Shown here piece by piece: positions 1-12,797 of a stretch of DNA of 64,000 nucleotides (position 1 is the stretch's first letter; the number at the start of each line of letters is the position of its first letter). Location of the stretch: positions 1-64,000 of the forward strand of contig JAEMHR010000024.1 of assembly GCA_016490725.1 (NCBI GenBank), written 5' to 3'. A program made the position numbers and the translations under genes. Under the pieces are notes generated by a model that ran no database searches, was not told the DNA's origin, and saw only the letters and a list, made by a program, of their open reading frames with translations. This stretch comes from Amphichorda felina (lineage: Eukaryota > Ascomycota > Sordariomycetes > Hypocreales > Bionectriaceae).

Positions 1-723
1 CCCTGCCTGCCTAGGCATCCCGTCTTGCCCCGGTTGCCCATCAAGCAGCCGCGTCCACCGCGCACCCGCAGATCAGTGGGCTGTTGGTTGGCTGGCTGGC
101 TGGCTGGTTCGCTTGCTGACTGGCTCGCTGGTTGGTAAGTTGCAGCACAGGGTACCTCCCTACCACAGGTAGCGTGCACTCGCAGCAGCGACGCAGCAAC
201 GCACAGGCTTACCGCAACGCAGCAGCACCCCCAGCGCCCAAAGTCCCTCCCACGTTGCCTCTTCCCCGTACTTCGTACTGCGTACTCCGTACAGCCTCAA
301 CGTACGTCTGACCAAGCGTCCTTGCCTGTCAACCTGTCCAACCCTGGCTGCATCAAATTCTCGTCCTTCGCCTTGCTTTCCTCCCGTACATACACCCCAT
401 TGCTTCTGCCTTGCTAGCGACTGTACATTCATCGCGTCTCGATTAATTTCGCTCCACTATTTCGCATCATCTCCGACTCCCTTCTGCCACCGCCTCGGCG
501 AACCGTTCGCTCGCAGCGTCACAACAACCGAGCCCTCATTGCCCCTATCATCCTACCGACTCTTACACACCGCGCAGCGGCAAATACGACAGCCGTACTC
601 CATCGAAAATAGCGGCGACCGAACGACCGCTCAGGCGTCGCACAAACCCCTTGGAAGGCCCAGTCTCTAATTCTCCTGGCTTCAAATCTGCTACGGGATG
701 GCGCCTCCTTCCCATTCCCCAAC
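1..723. other. Upstream region of the Med12 gene
   Basis: No gene is supported here. The stretch holds a short GGCT/GGTT-rich tandem run at about 83-135, a TACTCCGTACAG motif near 279-293 and C/T-rich sequence leading to the Med12 ATG at 724. It probably contains the promoter and 5' UTR of that gene. Open frames across it lack any recognisable protein character. Confidence 0.5.
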
Positions 724-3700
724 ATGACCTCCAGGACCCCGATGGGCGTCCAGCAGCGACAGCCCCAACAGCCCCAACGAACGGTGAGCTCGTCGTCGCT
801 TTCCTCGCAGCGTTCGGCGCCTCCGCAGCGGGCCCTCTCGCACCAGCAGCTTCCCTCATCCCCGGCGCGCAAAGATTGCTCCTTCAGCGATCTCTCTTCC
901 GAGTCGGCCGACGCACCGCAGAGTCGCCACGGCATCAGCACTCCTCGCAGAGGTGGGTCAAGGTTACGACTGGAACTGTCGTGCGACCATGGGGCTGCCA
1001 GCCAACTGGCCGCCGAGTCACCGCAGAGTCTCGCGTCGGCGCGAGCGCTCCCGACGGGGGATGGAACCGATGGCGCGAATAGTCCCGCACCGTCTCGACT
1101 CTCCCACCAGGAATCCGACAATCCTCCAATGCCGATGCCAAAGATCCGCCAGCTTACGGCGACTCAAACTCAGCCTCCGCGACAGGCCACCCCGACTCCC
1201 TCCACGGCTAAAAAGGATGGCCGGCCGAAACCATACGTCTTCGAAACTCCCCCGGAAGCGCCTCGATTGGCTACAACAAACAAAAACGAAAATATGACTG
1301 GCGATCCTTTCGGGAAAGGGTTATTCTCGGGCCGGGCAGATTTCTTCCCCTGGACCGGGAAACACCTGGAAGACGCGTGGACGAGCGAGTCCATTACCAA
1401 AGGTGTTTGCGAGAAGTACAGTTCCTCTGAATCCTCCTCGGCGAGGCTCGCCATCTTTCCGGCGCTCAAGCAGAAGACCGGCCTCAACGCCCTTTCGACA
1501 ATCTTTATGGGCGTGCTTAATCAGCGGAGACAGCGCGGACAGATCACCACCCCGTCCACATTCAAACCACCGCCAAGAGTCACCTTGACCGACACCAAAC
1601 GGGAAGTGTGGCTCAAGGACCTCGCAAACCCATCCACCTCGCTACGACGCCTAAGCCGAACTATTCCGCATGGAATTAGAGGTAGGGCTCTTCTTGATCA
1701 ATGTTTGAATAAGAACGTCCCTACCGAGAGGGCTGTGTGGCTGGCCAAGTGCGTCGGCGCCAACGAGATCCGGGCCTTCAAGAGAAAAGGCGTAAATGGC
1801 GCCATTGTCATGGGAGGGGAGGTGAAATGGTGCAAAGACTGGACCATCTTTGTGGAACAGTTCGTCGACTCTGTTGTTTCGTCGATCAATGAGGAGGATT
1901 GGAAATCCAAGGTGACATATGCGTAAGTCTCGGCCGGCGTCTCCCTGGTTTGATATGGTACTGACAGCAGTGTGACAGAATCCGATTGGCCACCAACTTA
2001 TACTCCGAACAGCTCCTCGACCGAGATCACTACCTCGATTGGCTCATGTCCGGGCTAGAAGGCAGCACTCAGGGCAGACTTCCCATGTGGATGCTTATTG
2101 CTCGAATATACTGGGCAGATCTACTGCGCTCGCGCAAGTACGGCCGACGCCTTGTTTCTGCGTTGCTCAGCCAAATGCATTGTGTAAGTGATGGACACCT
2201 CTATATAATAGGCACCCGGACTGACTGAGAGTAGATCCATAATGATCCCGACAGAGATATTCTCTCGCAGCTTTCGAGTCAACTATCCTTGATGATTACG
2301 TCGCTAATCAAGAGTAACCCCGAGAGCTTCATCTACCCCAGTGTTTGGACGAAGTATCGCGATACCCTAAAGACGATTCTTCCTATGGACGACGAGGTGG
2401 CTCAGAGGGCATACAGCAGCATCAACTCCCGCAATCTGCGACTTGCCGTGCCAGGAAACGCTTACCCACCTGCTGGCCGTCAGAGACTTGTCAGGCTCTT
2501 GGACTCGACGTTCCAAAATACCATCGAACCAGACCTATCGGCAAAATGCTGGGCGGCGAGTGACGACAAGGCTCAGACTATCAGGACTCTGGTTGACTGG
2601 GCCACCTCTGTCCATCGCCCTGGCCTTGCGAAAGTCTACTTGGCTTCCAGGGTCCTCAAGACCTTCAAGGCCTGGAACATGAGTCTGCCCTTGGATGTGA
2701 CCACAGCGGTGCTCGAGGTCCTAGATGGCATTGATCCCGATGACCAGAACCGAAAGGGGCTCATGTACCGCCTTGTCGCCGAGCTTGTCCGAGGCCGCAT
2801 CTTCTGGGTGCCCCGGTATTTTCAATGGCTTATTGCCCGAGGTGGTTTCCACGAGGCGTCCGAGATCGACCCTGAGCATGGCCCCTGCGCGGGACGTCTG
2901 CTCGTCGAGATGCCCATCGATTGTCTCACGAGGAGGCAGAGGACAGAAAGGGGCAATTTATTGCGACGAGCCGGGGGCTATTCGGTTGCCGAGGAAGAGG
3001 TTAATGTGTCAACAGCACTGAAGTGTGTTCAGCACGCGCTCGGGCAGCCCTTGCCAGCCGACGACCCCTTGTCTCGGAGAGAACCGATGCCCATGCGGAA
3101 GCTTTTGAATCGATTACGCAGAAGCAGCAGGGGCTTGCAGTGCGCCATCAGCTCTCATCTGCAGGAGATGATGGCTCACGGGGGCTCCGCCAGTAGCAAC
3201 CACGCCGGGTCCGTGGCCATGTTGACGTCGGTTCGGGCTATTCTGGAGGCGACTGAGGACTTCACAGTGCTTTCGGATGTTGTCCAGTGCTGCCTGAAGT
3301 CGTCGGACGGGGAAATTCTGGCTGCGTGCGCCGATACCATCAACGCAAACATCCGGATCTTTCTGGCTGTAGGGTCTGCGCCTGAGACATTCAACATTCT
3401 CACCGAGCGGCTCAAGATGTTTGGGCAACAAGGAGCAGTGCCTCGACCGTTGCTCGCCGCCGTCTCCCACCTGGCTCAAAGGATGCCAGGACGAGAGGAC
3501 GTGGCCAACCAGCTTCGTCAAGAGCTCCTGCAGAGCGATCGGAGCAGTGCCATCGATGCATGCTCGCCCGTCTCCGATAGCATGGTAACCCAGGCGCACG
3601 CTGGAGAGGGGAATCTATCTGAGGAGATTGACAAGTTACTGGCCAGTGGGAATAGAATCGACCATCCAACCATGAACCGACTCTTTCGGACTATTGTGCC

Positions 3701-5444
3701 TCGGCTTGAGGCTGGGTGGGCGAAGGGGGACGAGATCTGCAGGGCCTTTGCATCTCTGCTAACCAAGATGCGGGTGTTCGACACGCATCACTTTGACAAA
3801 CTGATGTCCGACTGGATCAGCCACGTCCGTTCGTTGCCGACACGCCCGTGTCTTCCAGGTCTATTCCCTCTTCTAGTCACTGCTGGATGCTTGACCGTGT
3901 CAGCACTGCTCCATACAGCCAACGCTTCGCCACCCATGACAACCAACCCTCCAGCCAGCATGGGCTCGGGCAACGGTGGCTCGGCGACGTATATTCAAGA
4001 ACTCCTGGAGTTGTTTTTGATGAAGTTGCCCAAGTCCACCCCTTTGACGCAGGAGGAGCTTTATCAATTCAGGATCCACCAGGAAGCTGCCAAGTCGGAC
4101 AATGCGCCCGCGTTCCTATCTCTGATTCGAAATTCGATTTGTGAATACTCGGCCCTGCAAGCTCACCAAACGGGGCTTGCGCTCCCCCTAGACAATGGGC
4201 CGTTCCGGAAGCGAGTTTTGGAGGCCCTTAGGCTGCTTGTTGTGGTGAACGCTCCCGCAGCGAGCAAGGCCATGAGCGTCAGAGGCTTGCCACGAGGGGC
4301 TACCGAGCTGGTCTCGAAAATGACGACACAGCTTTTGTTGCCGGCCTGTGCTGAAGACGAGGAGATTTCGTTCGACTATATCCTCGGTCTGGCGACGGAG
4401 CTGACGCTGCCGTTCTGCCAGCTCAAGCTGGAATTCGATCTGTCCGTCAGCGAATCCAATCCCAGTCCTAGCGAGGATCCGACACAGTCTCGATACGACT
4501 TGTTTGCGAGTGCCATGGACCGAGCCATTGAGGCCAATAATATCACGTGGACAAGCATGCTTCCTTGCCTTAGCGGCGACATTTCTCAGCATCTGAAAGA
4601 TCTAGCTCGGGACAGGCTAGTCAAACTGATTCCATCGCTGAAGTCATCCCAGTTCAGCAATGCGGCATCGGGCCATCAAATCCATCTCGCGGAAAGCCTC
4701 CTCGGCGTTGTTGAAGCCATCACCACAGGCCAGCCATCCCCCAAATCATCCCAGCTTACCAGCACTTTGGTGGACAAGCTCTGCGACTTGTGCGAAATAC
4801 TTGCCTCGAAGGATTCCGAGATGGATGGCATCCGCAAGTCTGTGCTCGACCACTGGCTTCCTGCACTTCTGAGACTCGTCACTCTGCAAGGAAATGGATC
4901 CGAGTCATCGATGACGCCTCCGTCGACAAGCACACCTGCGGGTGGTAAGCCCCCAGCACCTGCAAATCACGAAGTCCGGGCTCGTATAGTCTTTTCCCTC
5001 TGCAGCTTGCTCCTCGAACTGCAGCTTCTACCAGCACATGCTGTAGACGACCTCCCTCAGCAGGTCTTGGATGTCGCAATTTTACTCGTCGACGCACTTC
5101 CAGATGATTTGCGACACCAATGCGCAAAGGGCCTCCTCCTACTTCCCGGGTCTTCGGCCAGCACCAACCTCTCCTCCGATCCCAGGCTCTACTACCTACT
5201 AAGCACACCGCAACTGACTCTGGCCGACAATTTGGTCCTTTCGCACAGGGACAAATCGGCTCTGATGCACAGCTCAGGCCCGAGAGGCATGGGCGCCATG
5301 TACGGTATCGGGCCGCAGATACAAGAGAAACTGTCACCTTTCGTCATGAGGCGCTGGGAGATGCTGAGCGAGTCGACACCAAACACTGGCGAGAACGACA
5401 CGAGTCTCAGCCTTGGCCTCTTCGAGGCTATCAAGATACAGTAA
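724..5444 (+). CDS. srb8: Mediator of RNA polymerase II transcription subunit 12 (Srb8)
   Basis: This is a subunit of the Mediator kinase module (with Cdk8, cyclin C and Med13), which in the nucleus holds Mediator away from RNA polymerase II and tunes activation and repression. Three exons are predicted: 724-1922, 1979-2183 and 2235-5444, giving 1537 residues. Both introns have GTAAGT donors (56 and 51 nt) and keep frame. The N-terminus is a Ser/Gln/Pro-rich disordered tail. The Med12 signature region (FKPPPRVTLTDTKREVWL, then the RxxPHGxRGRxLLDQC and TERAVWLAKCVGANEIRAF blocks) lies at about residues 280-355. A long alpha-helical C-terminal half follows. The length is usual for filamentous ascomycetes. 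The start was chosen because it is the first ATG opening the conserved frame. The family call rests on the Med12 motif and overall architecture. Confidence 0.93.
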
Positions 5445-6335
5445 ATCCCCTAAGAACAAATACATGTACGAGGAGATGGATTGTCATACCAAATGCACAT
5501 TGTTAGCACACAAATATGAGGGGGAAGCGGCTGCGATTTGCGCACGGAATATGGACAATAGCTTTCTTGTCTATGCTTTTTCATCCTTTATACTCATTTG
5601 CCTCTGCCTCTCGCACTTTGGTTCTAGGCAAGCCTTATACCCAGACGATTGATGATTTGGCATGGGAAGACAGAGAGGGTCGGTGTTGTTGAAGACAGGG
5701 GTTTTGTCGGTGTTGGGTACTATCACCCATTTTTCTTTTGTCTGCATCCTTAGCGAGGTGGTTTTATCTTTTTGCGTGCATGGCGATGGGGATTATTATT
5801 CCTTGGCTGGTCAGTTGGGACTACTGAAGCCTGCAGTGTAACCTGGTGGTAACTTGTATGTATGCATTTGCTGGGAAGGGACCAGAGACGGACAGAAGGC
5901 GGTATAGATAAGAATCGAGTACACAAGAATCTGTTCATGATGCCTCATACCTAAGAACGATGATCCACGGAAGTTCATGCACGGATACGGCTGCGCTTCT
6001 GTGATTAATCACCTCGTTTATCCAGGATATCACTACCAAGTAATAGAAGAACCGTTTCCAAGCTGGATTCTTCCCCCGCCATCATCCCTCCACCATCCAC
6101 ACAACCACTCAGGAGGCTTCCGCGTAATCGTGCTACTATTACACATGAGACAAAAAGAAAACATGAAAGGTTTCAGATAATGAGATAAAAAAAAAAGTAA
6201 CGACGCCATGCAAACGGGAGAACAATAAAACGTCGAAAGAGAGCCCGGTTTAGTTTCCCCTTTCCCCTCTCCCCTTTTCCACTTTTGGAGTACTAGTAGT
6301 ATATCCTGCAGGGGTTGAAAGCCCCGAGTAACTGA
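5445..6335. other. Convergent intergenic region, Med12 / Rgd1 3' ends
   Basis: The two flanking genes converge here, so the stretch should hold both 3' UTRs and polyadenylation sites. An A-run at 6187-6196 is visible. The short open frames inside have no protein-like composition. I see nothing else. Confidence 0.5.
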
Positions 6336-9071
6336 CTAGTCCTCATCAAATATCTGGTACGTGTTCAGCAGGATGGTGTCGACGACCTTGATCTGCCACC
6401 CGGCGTCGGCGATGGCCTTGCTGGGGTCGGTGCCCATGAGGGTGGGGCCGAAGATGACGGCGAGATTGTGCGCGTTCATGCGGTTGATGTGAGCGTTCTC
6501 GATGACGCGGGAGAGGTGGAGGCAGAGGGCGCGGAGGGTGGCGTAGTTGGGGTCAGGGAGGCTGTTGATGATGGCATGGAGAGAGTCACGGCGGACAATG
6601 TCGTCCTCGTGTTCTGAGAGAGGGTTGTCAACCACCGTACGGGTCATGAACAGCTGGGGGGGGAAGGGGTTTACTCACTGGCAGCAGCAATGAAGGCATC
6701 GTGGTGCTCCAAAGTCAGGAGAGGGTCAGGGAATTCACGCAGGAACTGCTTCAACAGGCCCGTAACACTGTTGACATCATGGAAGAAGTTCTCGGGATTC
6801 CTAAAGTCGAGAGCTTTGCTCTGGGATTCTGTCGTAACAGCTGGTTAGAGTTTCGTCCCAAGAGTCCTCAATTGGGGCTGGGGCTGGGAACGTACCTGTG
6901 TCAAACATGTGCTTGAGTTTTTGGACATGGCCCATCGAGCCGGACTGTCGGTAGATGCCCTCGACGCTCAGGCCAAACAGCTCGACGGCCTGGATGCACT
7001 GCTCCACAACCAAGGGCACTGCGAGGCCATCGCGCTCGTATAGACGGCCAAGATTTACGCCGAACACAGGGTTGAGCGGCGCAGGAGGAGGAGCCTGCGG
7101 AGGCGGAGAGTTCCTGACACCGCCAGGGATAACCATGTGCGCACTGCCCTTCCTGCCATGCGAAGGGGGCTGGAAGGGCGCAGGGGCTTGCTGAGGCGGA
7201 GGAGCCGCAGTAGATTGGAAGGGCAGTGCCCCGAGTTGCGGTGCGCCGTGAGAGCTCAAGTCCCTACTTCCGTTGTAAGGAGGGGCGCCAGAGCTTGGAG
7301 GCATGAACTGCTGCTGCATATTTCCCTGGCTGTAGCTGCGGTTGTGCGGCTGGGTGAAAGGCCGCCCCGGTTCTGGAGGGCCGGTGGCGGAGAAGCTCTG
7401 GCTCAAAGAGGGGGTACCCTGTGGGCTTTTGGGTGAGCTGACGCCTCCTCCAGCGGTGCTTCGCAAAGGGGACTGTGCAGAAGCCGCCGAAACACCGGAA
7501 ACCTGGGGGGTGCTAGAAGCGGCTTGGGGTGTGCTCGGAGGCGGTGCTTGGCTCAGGGGCGATGGTTGGGGGTTGAGGACCTAGAGGTTCGTCAGCTCAT
7601 GGAACCAGCCTTAACACCAACGATATATATATATATATATGGCATTACTTACAGAGTTGCGCTCATACTTGATCTCGCCCGATTTGGCCGGGACCTTGGA
7701 GTGGTGAGCCCCAACGTACTCGCGGAGATCCCTCTCGTTGTCAATCGACATGACGGCGTGTCGAAGACTGCGTGGAGCAGGGTGGGATTCGCCTCCCGGC
7801 CCCTTGATAGGGCTGATGCTGAGGCCGTTGCTAAGCAGCAGCCTCTCATTAAAGGCGGCTGTGACATGTCAGCGGATGAACAGGCGATATGGGCGGGCGA
7901 TTCAAGATCGGGCCCAGGGGGGCCATTGGGGGGGTGTCTTCGTACCAAACTTTTGCATCTGCAGTGTCAGCCCCTCGTCGAGCTCCTTGATAAGGTCCTG
8001 GACAGCCTTGATGGCCTCAGGCCGGGTGGTGGACTCGAGATGGGACTTCTCAGTCTGCAGGGTCTGGACGTGACCGTGGTAGGACTGGTCGGCGGCCTGG
8101 ACCTTCTTGAGCAGATCCTCCTCCTGCTGGGCAGCCGACTTGTTCTTGAAGGCATTGAGGACCTTGCCCGTCTGCCTGCCCTCGCCGGTGCGGGCGCGCT
8201 CGTACTCGTCGGCGAGGGAGTCGTACTTGGCCTTGCTCTTGCGCATGGCCTGCTCGAGATCGACCACCTTTTGCTCGGCGGCGAGACCGTTGGTCTTCCA
8301 GGTCTTGCGGCTGCGCTCGGAGGAGGCGGCGAGGTCGACGAGGTCGTCGTGCATCTGCTGGAGGGAGGCGGCGAAGTGGGTGCCGTTCTCGGCCATGCGC
8401 TCGTGGATGTAGACGAGCTCGTCGTAGGCCTTGGCGAAGGAGCCGGATCGGTGGTCGGGGCGGCGCATGCTGTCCTGGGTGGACCTGCAGAGCTTCTTGA
8501 GGCCCTGGGCATTGTCTTCCTCGAGGGTAGCTCGCTTCTTAAGAAACAGGGCGAATTCCTAGCAGAGAAGAAAAGGGGGTAAGCATAGTTCATGGCATTG
8601 GGAGAGGAGCCGCCTGGGGGCAAGGGGAGAGGGGAGGTACCTTTGCGGAAGCTATGCTCTGCTTGAGACGGTTCAGCAGCGTCGCGATGCCAATCTAGGA
8701 GGAATTGAGTCAGTATCGAGCACAGCAGACGGTGGGCAACGTCGAGGAGGGCGCACCTCGGATGTCAAGACGCCGTTGACGTGCTTGAGCAGCTCGGGAT
8801 TGGGCTCAGCAGCAGCAGGCGGCGGGACGGGATTGCCGGTCGGGCTTTTGAGGGAGGGAGCGCCATCTGCGGCTTCGTGGCCGGCTTCGCCGTCGTGGGC
8901 ATTTTCGGCAGCCGTGGGAGCCGTGGAAGCAGCGTCGTCGGTGGCAGCGGCGGATGCGGTGGGCGGAGGGCTCGTGGCGGGCTTTTCGGCCAAGGTGCTG
9001 GAAGGTCGGTCGCGGTGGTCCAACGAGGTCGAGGATTGGACGTCGTCAGCCGGGGGTCGAGGGTCGGCCAT
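6336..9071 (-). CDS. rgd1: Rho GTPase-activating protein with F-BAR domain (Rgd1 type)
   Basis: This stimulates GTP hydrolysis by Rho-family GTPases (Rho3/Rho4 for yeast Rgd1) and binds curved plasma membrane, linking lipid signalling to actin and polar growth. Seven exons are predicted on the minus strand: 9071-8757, 8694-8641, 8558-7946, 7858-7653, 7580-6896, 6828-6679 and 6613-6336, giving 766 residues with all junctions in phase. The order is a Ser/Thr/Ala-rich head (1-100), an F-BAR coiled-coil domain (about 105-340), a Pro/Gln-rich linker (about 395-565) and a C-terminal RhoGAP domain (about 568-760). The RhoGAP part carries the arginine-finger motif GIYRQSG and the conserved NRMNAHNLAVIFGPTL block. 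One intron contains an 18-bp AT dinucleotide run (7623-7640). The protein is as expected for the family. Confidence 0.92.
7623..7640. repeat. (AT)n microsatellite inside an intron of the RhoGAP gene
   Basis: Nine AT units sit within the intron between exons 4 and 5 of the minus-strand RhoGAP gene, clear of the splice sites. Confidence 0.9.
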
Positions 9072-10661
9072 GGTGTCGTCGAGGTCTGTGGGCGGAGCAG
9101 ACAGGGAGGGGCCGAGGGTGGAGGGTGGAGGGGGAGAGGACGGGGACGAGGACGAGGAAGAGCGAGAACGGCTAGAGCTCTCGAGCTCGGCAAGGGGAGA
9201 GGATTGTGTCGACGGGGGAGGAGGAGGAGGAGGAGGAGGAGTTGAGGGCGAGGCGCAGGCGCAGACGCAGGCTGGTGGACGTCGCGTCGATGGGGATGCG
9301 CATTCCCCTGTCGGCTGTTCGTTGGTTGTAAACTTGTAAACTTGTAAACTTGTGGTCGGTGGCTCGGTGCCTTATTCGAACCGGCCACGCTGGATGCTGC
9401 CAACCTTGCGGGTCCACCCTTGTTGCCGTGCTCGCGGCTGGCTGATGATGCGTGCTGCCCGTTGCTGCAGCGCAGATGTTCTTATCCGTAGGTCTTCTTG
9501 GATTGCTCGCACGGTAATAACCCGTTGTTGTCACGGAATGGCGTTAGGTCTGCGGCTTGCCCTCTGGGCGGAGGGGGTGTCGGTGTCCAGGAGTGGTACC
9601 TACCTACTTACCTATCCGTCCAGTGCTAGGGAACCCACTATGAGGTACCAAGTACGGAGTACGGGAGCTACCGTCTACGTGTCCAGCAGAGGCACCGCTG
9701 CGGGCTGCTGTGGGCTGCTGTGGTCACTGGCATGGAAATGAACAGACAGGCCATCCACAGTGGGGTGGAGGCCCCCGAGCCCCTAAATGTCACTGCCCGC
9801 CCGCACCCACAGGCCCACCACGCCACCTACCTCACCTCATCTCATCTCATCTCATCGCACCTCCCTCATATTAGACCACATACGTACGTACAAGTACTCG
9901 TGCGGATTGAAGCAGAGCCCAATCCCCATGTACCAGGTGATGCATTACTCGTTGAATCTCATCTCGACCTTCCAAAACCTCGCTTGCCAGCCACCTGCGA
10001 ATAACGAATCGAAGCCTCGCCCTCCCTCCCCTGGCACCAACAACCCAACGTTAGCTCGCTACACGGCTACCTGCAGCCCAGCGATATGACATGTTGTCGA
10101 GCCCTGGTAAACCATCACTTCCGAGCTTCCGGCCTTGTCAAACATTGCTGTCGATTCTCATCTACGCCATCTATATCTTTAGACCACCCCACAGCCTCGC
10201 CACGCTGCCACCGCCCGACACTCCACGCAATTAGATAGCATTCCCTTCCCAGAACCAGGTATGCCGTCCAGATGATGAACCCAGGGAACACGATGCATCC
10301 AGGGCCGAAATGCAATGCTGCGATGCAGTCCTCCTTCACTCCCTCATCCTCCCCTTTTCCTTTTCCCAAAAAAAAAAACTCCAGAACCTGTCCTAGGAGA
10401 TGGTATCTCGACCCAGTGAAACGGAAACCCCCACCCCAAAAATGCTCTGAGACAAAGAAAACCGATGTGTTGCTCGCAACAGTGAGATAATATGCATGCC
10501 CCAAGATACAGGGCCATAAATAGTGAAAAGAAAGAAAAAACCGACAGATCTGACCTGGTGAGCGTCAAGTAGTAGAGAGATGCCCGTCATCGTGAGTGTA
10601 AGTAATGATAAATGAAGTCCTCCTCGGTATGTGTGGGCTTTGGATAGGTATGTAAGGTGTT
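9072..10661. other. Intergenic region between RhoGAP 5' end and RBR ligase 3' end
   Basis: About 1.6 kb with no supported gene. The right side is the 3' flank of the RBR gene and the left side the promoter of the RhoGAP gene. It contains a GGA-type run at 9219-9241, the repeated phrase TTGTAAACTTGTAAACTTG near 9326-9352, TCTCA/TCATC repeats at 9837-9858, and a GTACGGAGTAC palindrome-like motif near 9652-9662. Open frames overlapping the RhoGAP head are shadows of its GC-rich codons. Confidence 0.5.
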
Positions 10662-12797
10662 TCAATCCTTGGCTGGTGGATCGGCCACAGCCGCGTCCTG
10701 CGTTGTCGTCGTCTCCGCCGGCCACTCGGGAGTCGCTAGCTGCGCGTACTTGCACATGTCCGTCTCCTCGAGCTCCTTGGTGAGGACCTCCATCGCAAGC
10801 TCCCAGCGCCTCTGCAGTCTCTCTCTTCGTGAGTCAAAGAGCCCGTTCACGGCGTCCGTCTCGTGTGCGAACTGGGCAGCCAGGTCCTCGAGCTCCTCCT
10901 GACGCTTGATCCCGAGCTTGTCCAGCTCGGCCTCCTGCCTTTCCAGGAGCTCCTCCATGCACTTGGCCTGGCGGTCACGCATCACGTTGATCTTGGACTG
11001 GTTCAACCGCTCCATGTTGTCGCGCAAGTTGTACTGTTGGCCGAGCTCCCGCAAGTCGCGCTCCGTCACCGCCCGCTCCGGCATCTCCGATTCCGGATTC
11101 CGCCCGAGCCCTTTACAGTAGGCCTCCATATGCTTCAGCCGGATGTTGACGCTCCTCTCGCTCTGCTCCAGCGTCGCCCGCAGCTCCATCTCGGCCGCCA
11201 CCTGTCGGTCCTCGAGGTGGCTCGCCGTCTTGACGTGCCTCTCCCTCATCTTGTCCTCCTGGTCTGTCTGCCTCTCGATGAGAGCTGCCTTCTGTTCCTG
11301 GTGTCGTGAGTGCATCTTGTTGATGACCGACGTCTCAAAGTCCAAAAACCGTTCCATCTCGTCTTGCTGCGATTCTTGCAGCGCCTGGAATAATTCATGG
11401 CGCTTTGACCGCTCCACAGCCTCGGCCTTTTCGGCTGCCTCTGTCGCTGCCGCCGCTTCCTGGGCCGCCTTCTCCGCCTCAAGTTCTGCCTGCCGCTCCT
11501 CTTCCTCCAGACGGCGTCGCTCCAGCTCCTCCTCGCCGTTGCAGACATTGGGGCAGCCAACTGTGGCGTCCCAGACGCCGCCACATATGTAGCAGAATTG
11601 GGCCTTGCACCGGCATGTCATGTGGGTGCACCCCTGAGCGAGCTCGACAAGGTTTCGGCACTTGTAGCACCTGCGCCACCCGGACTTCTCGCCCATCTTC
11701 AAAACTTGCTCCAGCTCCCAGTCCTCTGGGCAATCCTTTCCCATGGCATGGGCGTTCCGCTTGCACATGGCGCAGGCCCGAGTCCGGCACCGGCGGCAGG
11801 TCACGCTAAACGGGTGTTTCGGGTCGACCTTGTGCCGAGGTGGGATGAACTCGCCGCAGTCCGGATTTGGGCAGAAGATCCTCGACTCCCATGGCGTGCT
11901 GAACTGGACCACGGCCTTGAGAAAGGCCACTTGGTTGTCCCGTGTCAGGATGGCCTGGATGGTGTCTCCGGGAATGGGCTGCGTGCAACACCGGGGAGGC
12001 ATCTTTGCCTCGTCGGTGGTCGCCTGGCTAACCATGACTCGCAGACAGTGGGCGCAGTAGGTGTGCCCACAAGGTAGGTTGTGCAGGGCCGTAGGCTTAT
12101 TCTTGCCGTTGTTGGCAAAATCATCTCGGCAGCACACACAAGATCTATGGGAACATGGTTAGCAGCTGTCACAATGGCCAAGTACTTGGGCGGGCCAAAC
12201 CGACAGGCTGGGAAGACATGGCTGTACCGACTTCTTGGGCCACCGGATCTTGTTCTTGAAATTTGACCTCATACTAGCCATACTGCGCTTAGTACTAACG
12301 CTGAAGATGCTCTTGGATGAAGGATCCGTCGTGGCAACGGAGGCCTTGCGAAACTTGGGCTGGTCGAGGTTCTTGTCAATCTGTGACAGGTACTTGTCGT
12401 ACTGGGAGAGATTGACGGGGCGGGGACGTCGCTTGTCATTGGTGGCAGCGTGCGCTGCCTTCGGACTCGAGGGCGCAAAGGCAGACGAGTCCGCGGTGAG
12501 GGCGGTGCTGGCGGAGCCATTCGAGGCGGTTGAGAAGGTCCGGGCATGGTATGTCGGTACTGTGGAGGTAGACTGGGCGCTCGATGTGTAACGTTTATCA
12601 GGGCCATTGCGGGAGGGTGGTGGGGGTGACAGACCGAGCTGGTGGGCTCTGGCGACCAGCTCGTCCTCAATGTAGTCTTCCGACTTGTCGACGGGCAGCC
12701 GGAGAACTTCAGTGAAGTAAACGGCATCACTGAGCTCGGGCAGGCTGGAGGGCTCGGGCATCTCGGCCGGGTACTTTGACACAGCCAGCGAGACCAT
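10662..12797 (-). CDS. RBR-type E3 ubiquitin ligase (RING-IBR-RING)
   Basis: This transfers ubiquitin from an E2 to a catalytic cysteine in RING2 and then to substrate; the substrate is unknown. Exons 12797-12232 and 12144-10662 give 682 residues. The first 185 residues are Ser-rich and disordered. RING1 begins SCVCCRDDF and continues through CGHTYCAHC. The IBR follows with CPNPDCGEF, CRRC, CAMC and a distal Cys. RING2 reads RCYKCRNLVELAQGCTHMTC, and the Cys of QGCTHM aligns with the catalytic residue of parkin-like enzymes. The C-terminal half is a long charged coiled coil (Glu/Arg-rich, residues about 400-650). The intron must use a GTCGGT donor to keep frame; the nearby GTACAG donor would break it. 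The domain call is firm, the exact splice donor less so. Confidence 0.88.

Noticed and set aside
7524..8582. A 352-codon plus-strand frame opposite the F-BAR region
   Set aside because: Leu/Gly/Val-rich antisense shadow of the GC-rich minus-strand RhoGAP exons, which have a clear domain match.
9360..9450. B-box-like GGTTCGAAT on the minus strand as a possible tRNA
   Set aside because: No matching T-stem, acceptor stem or A-box at proper spacing. The similar motifs near 14215 and 53254 fail for the same reason. No tRNA is claimed in this window.
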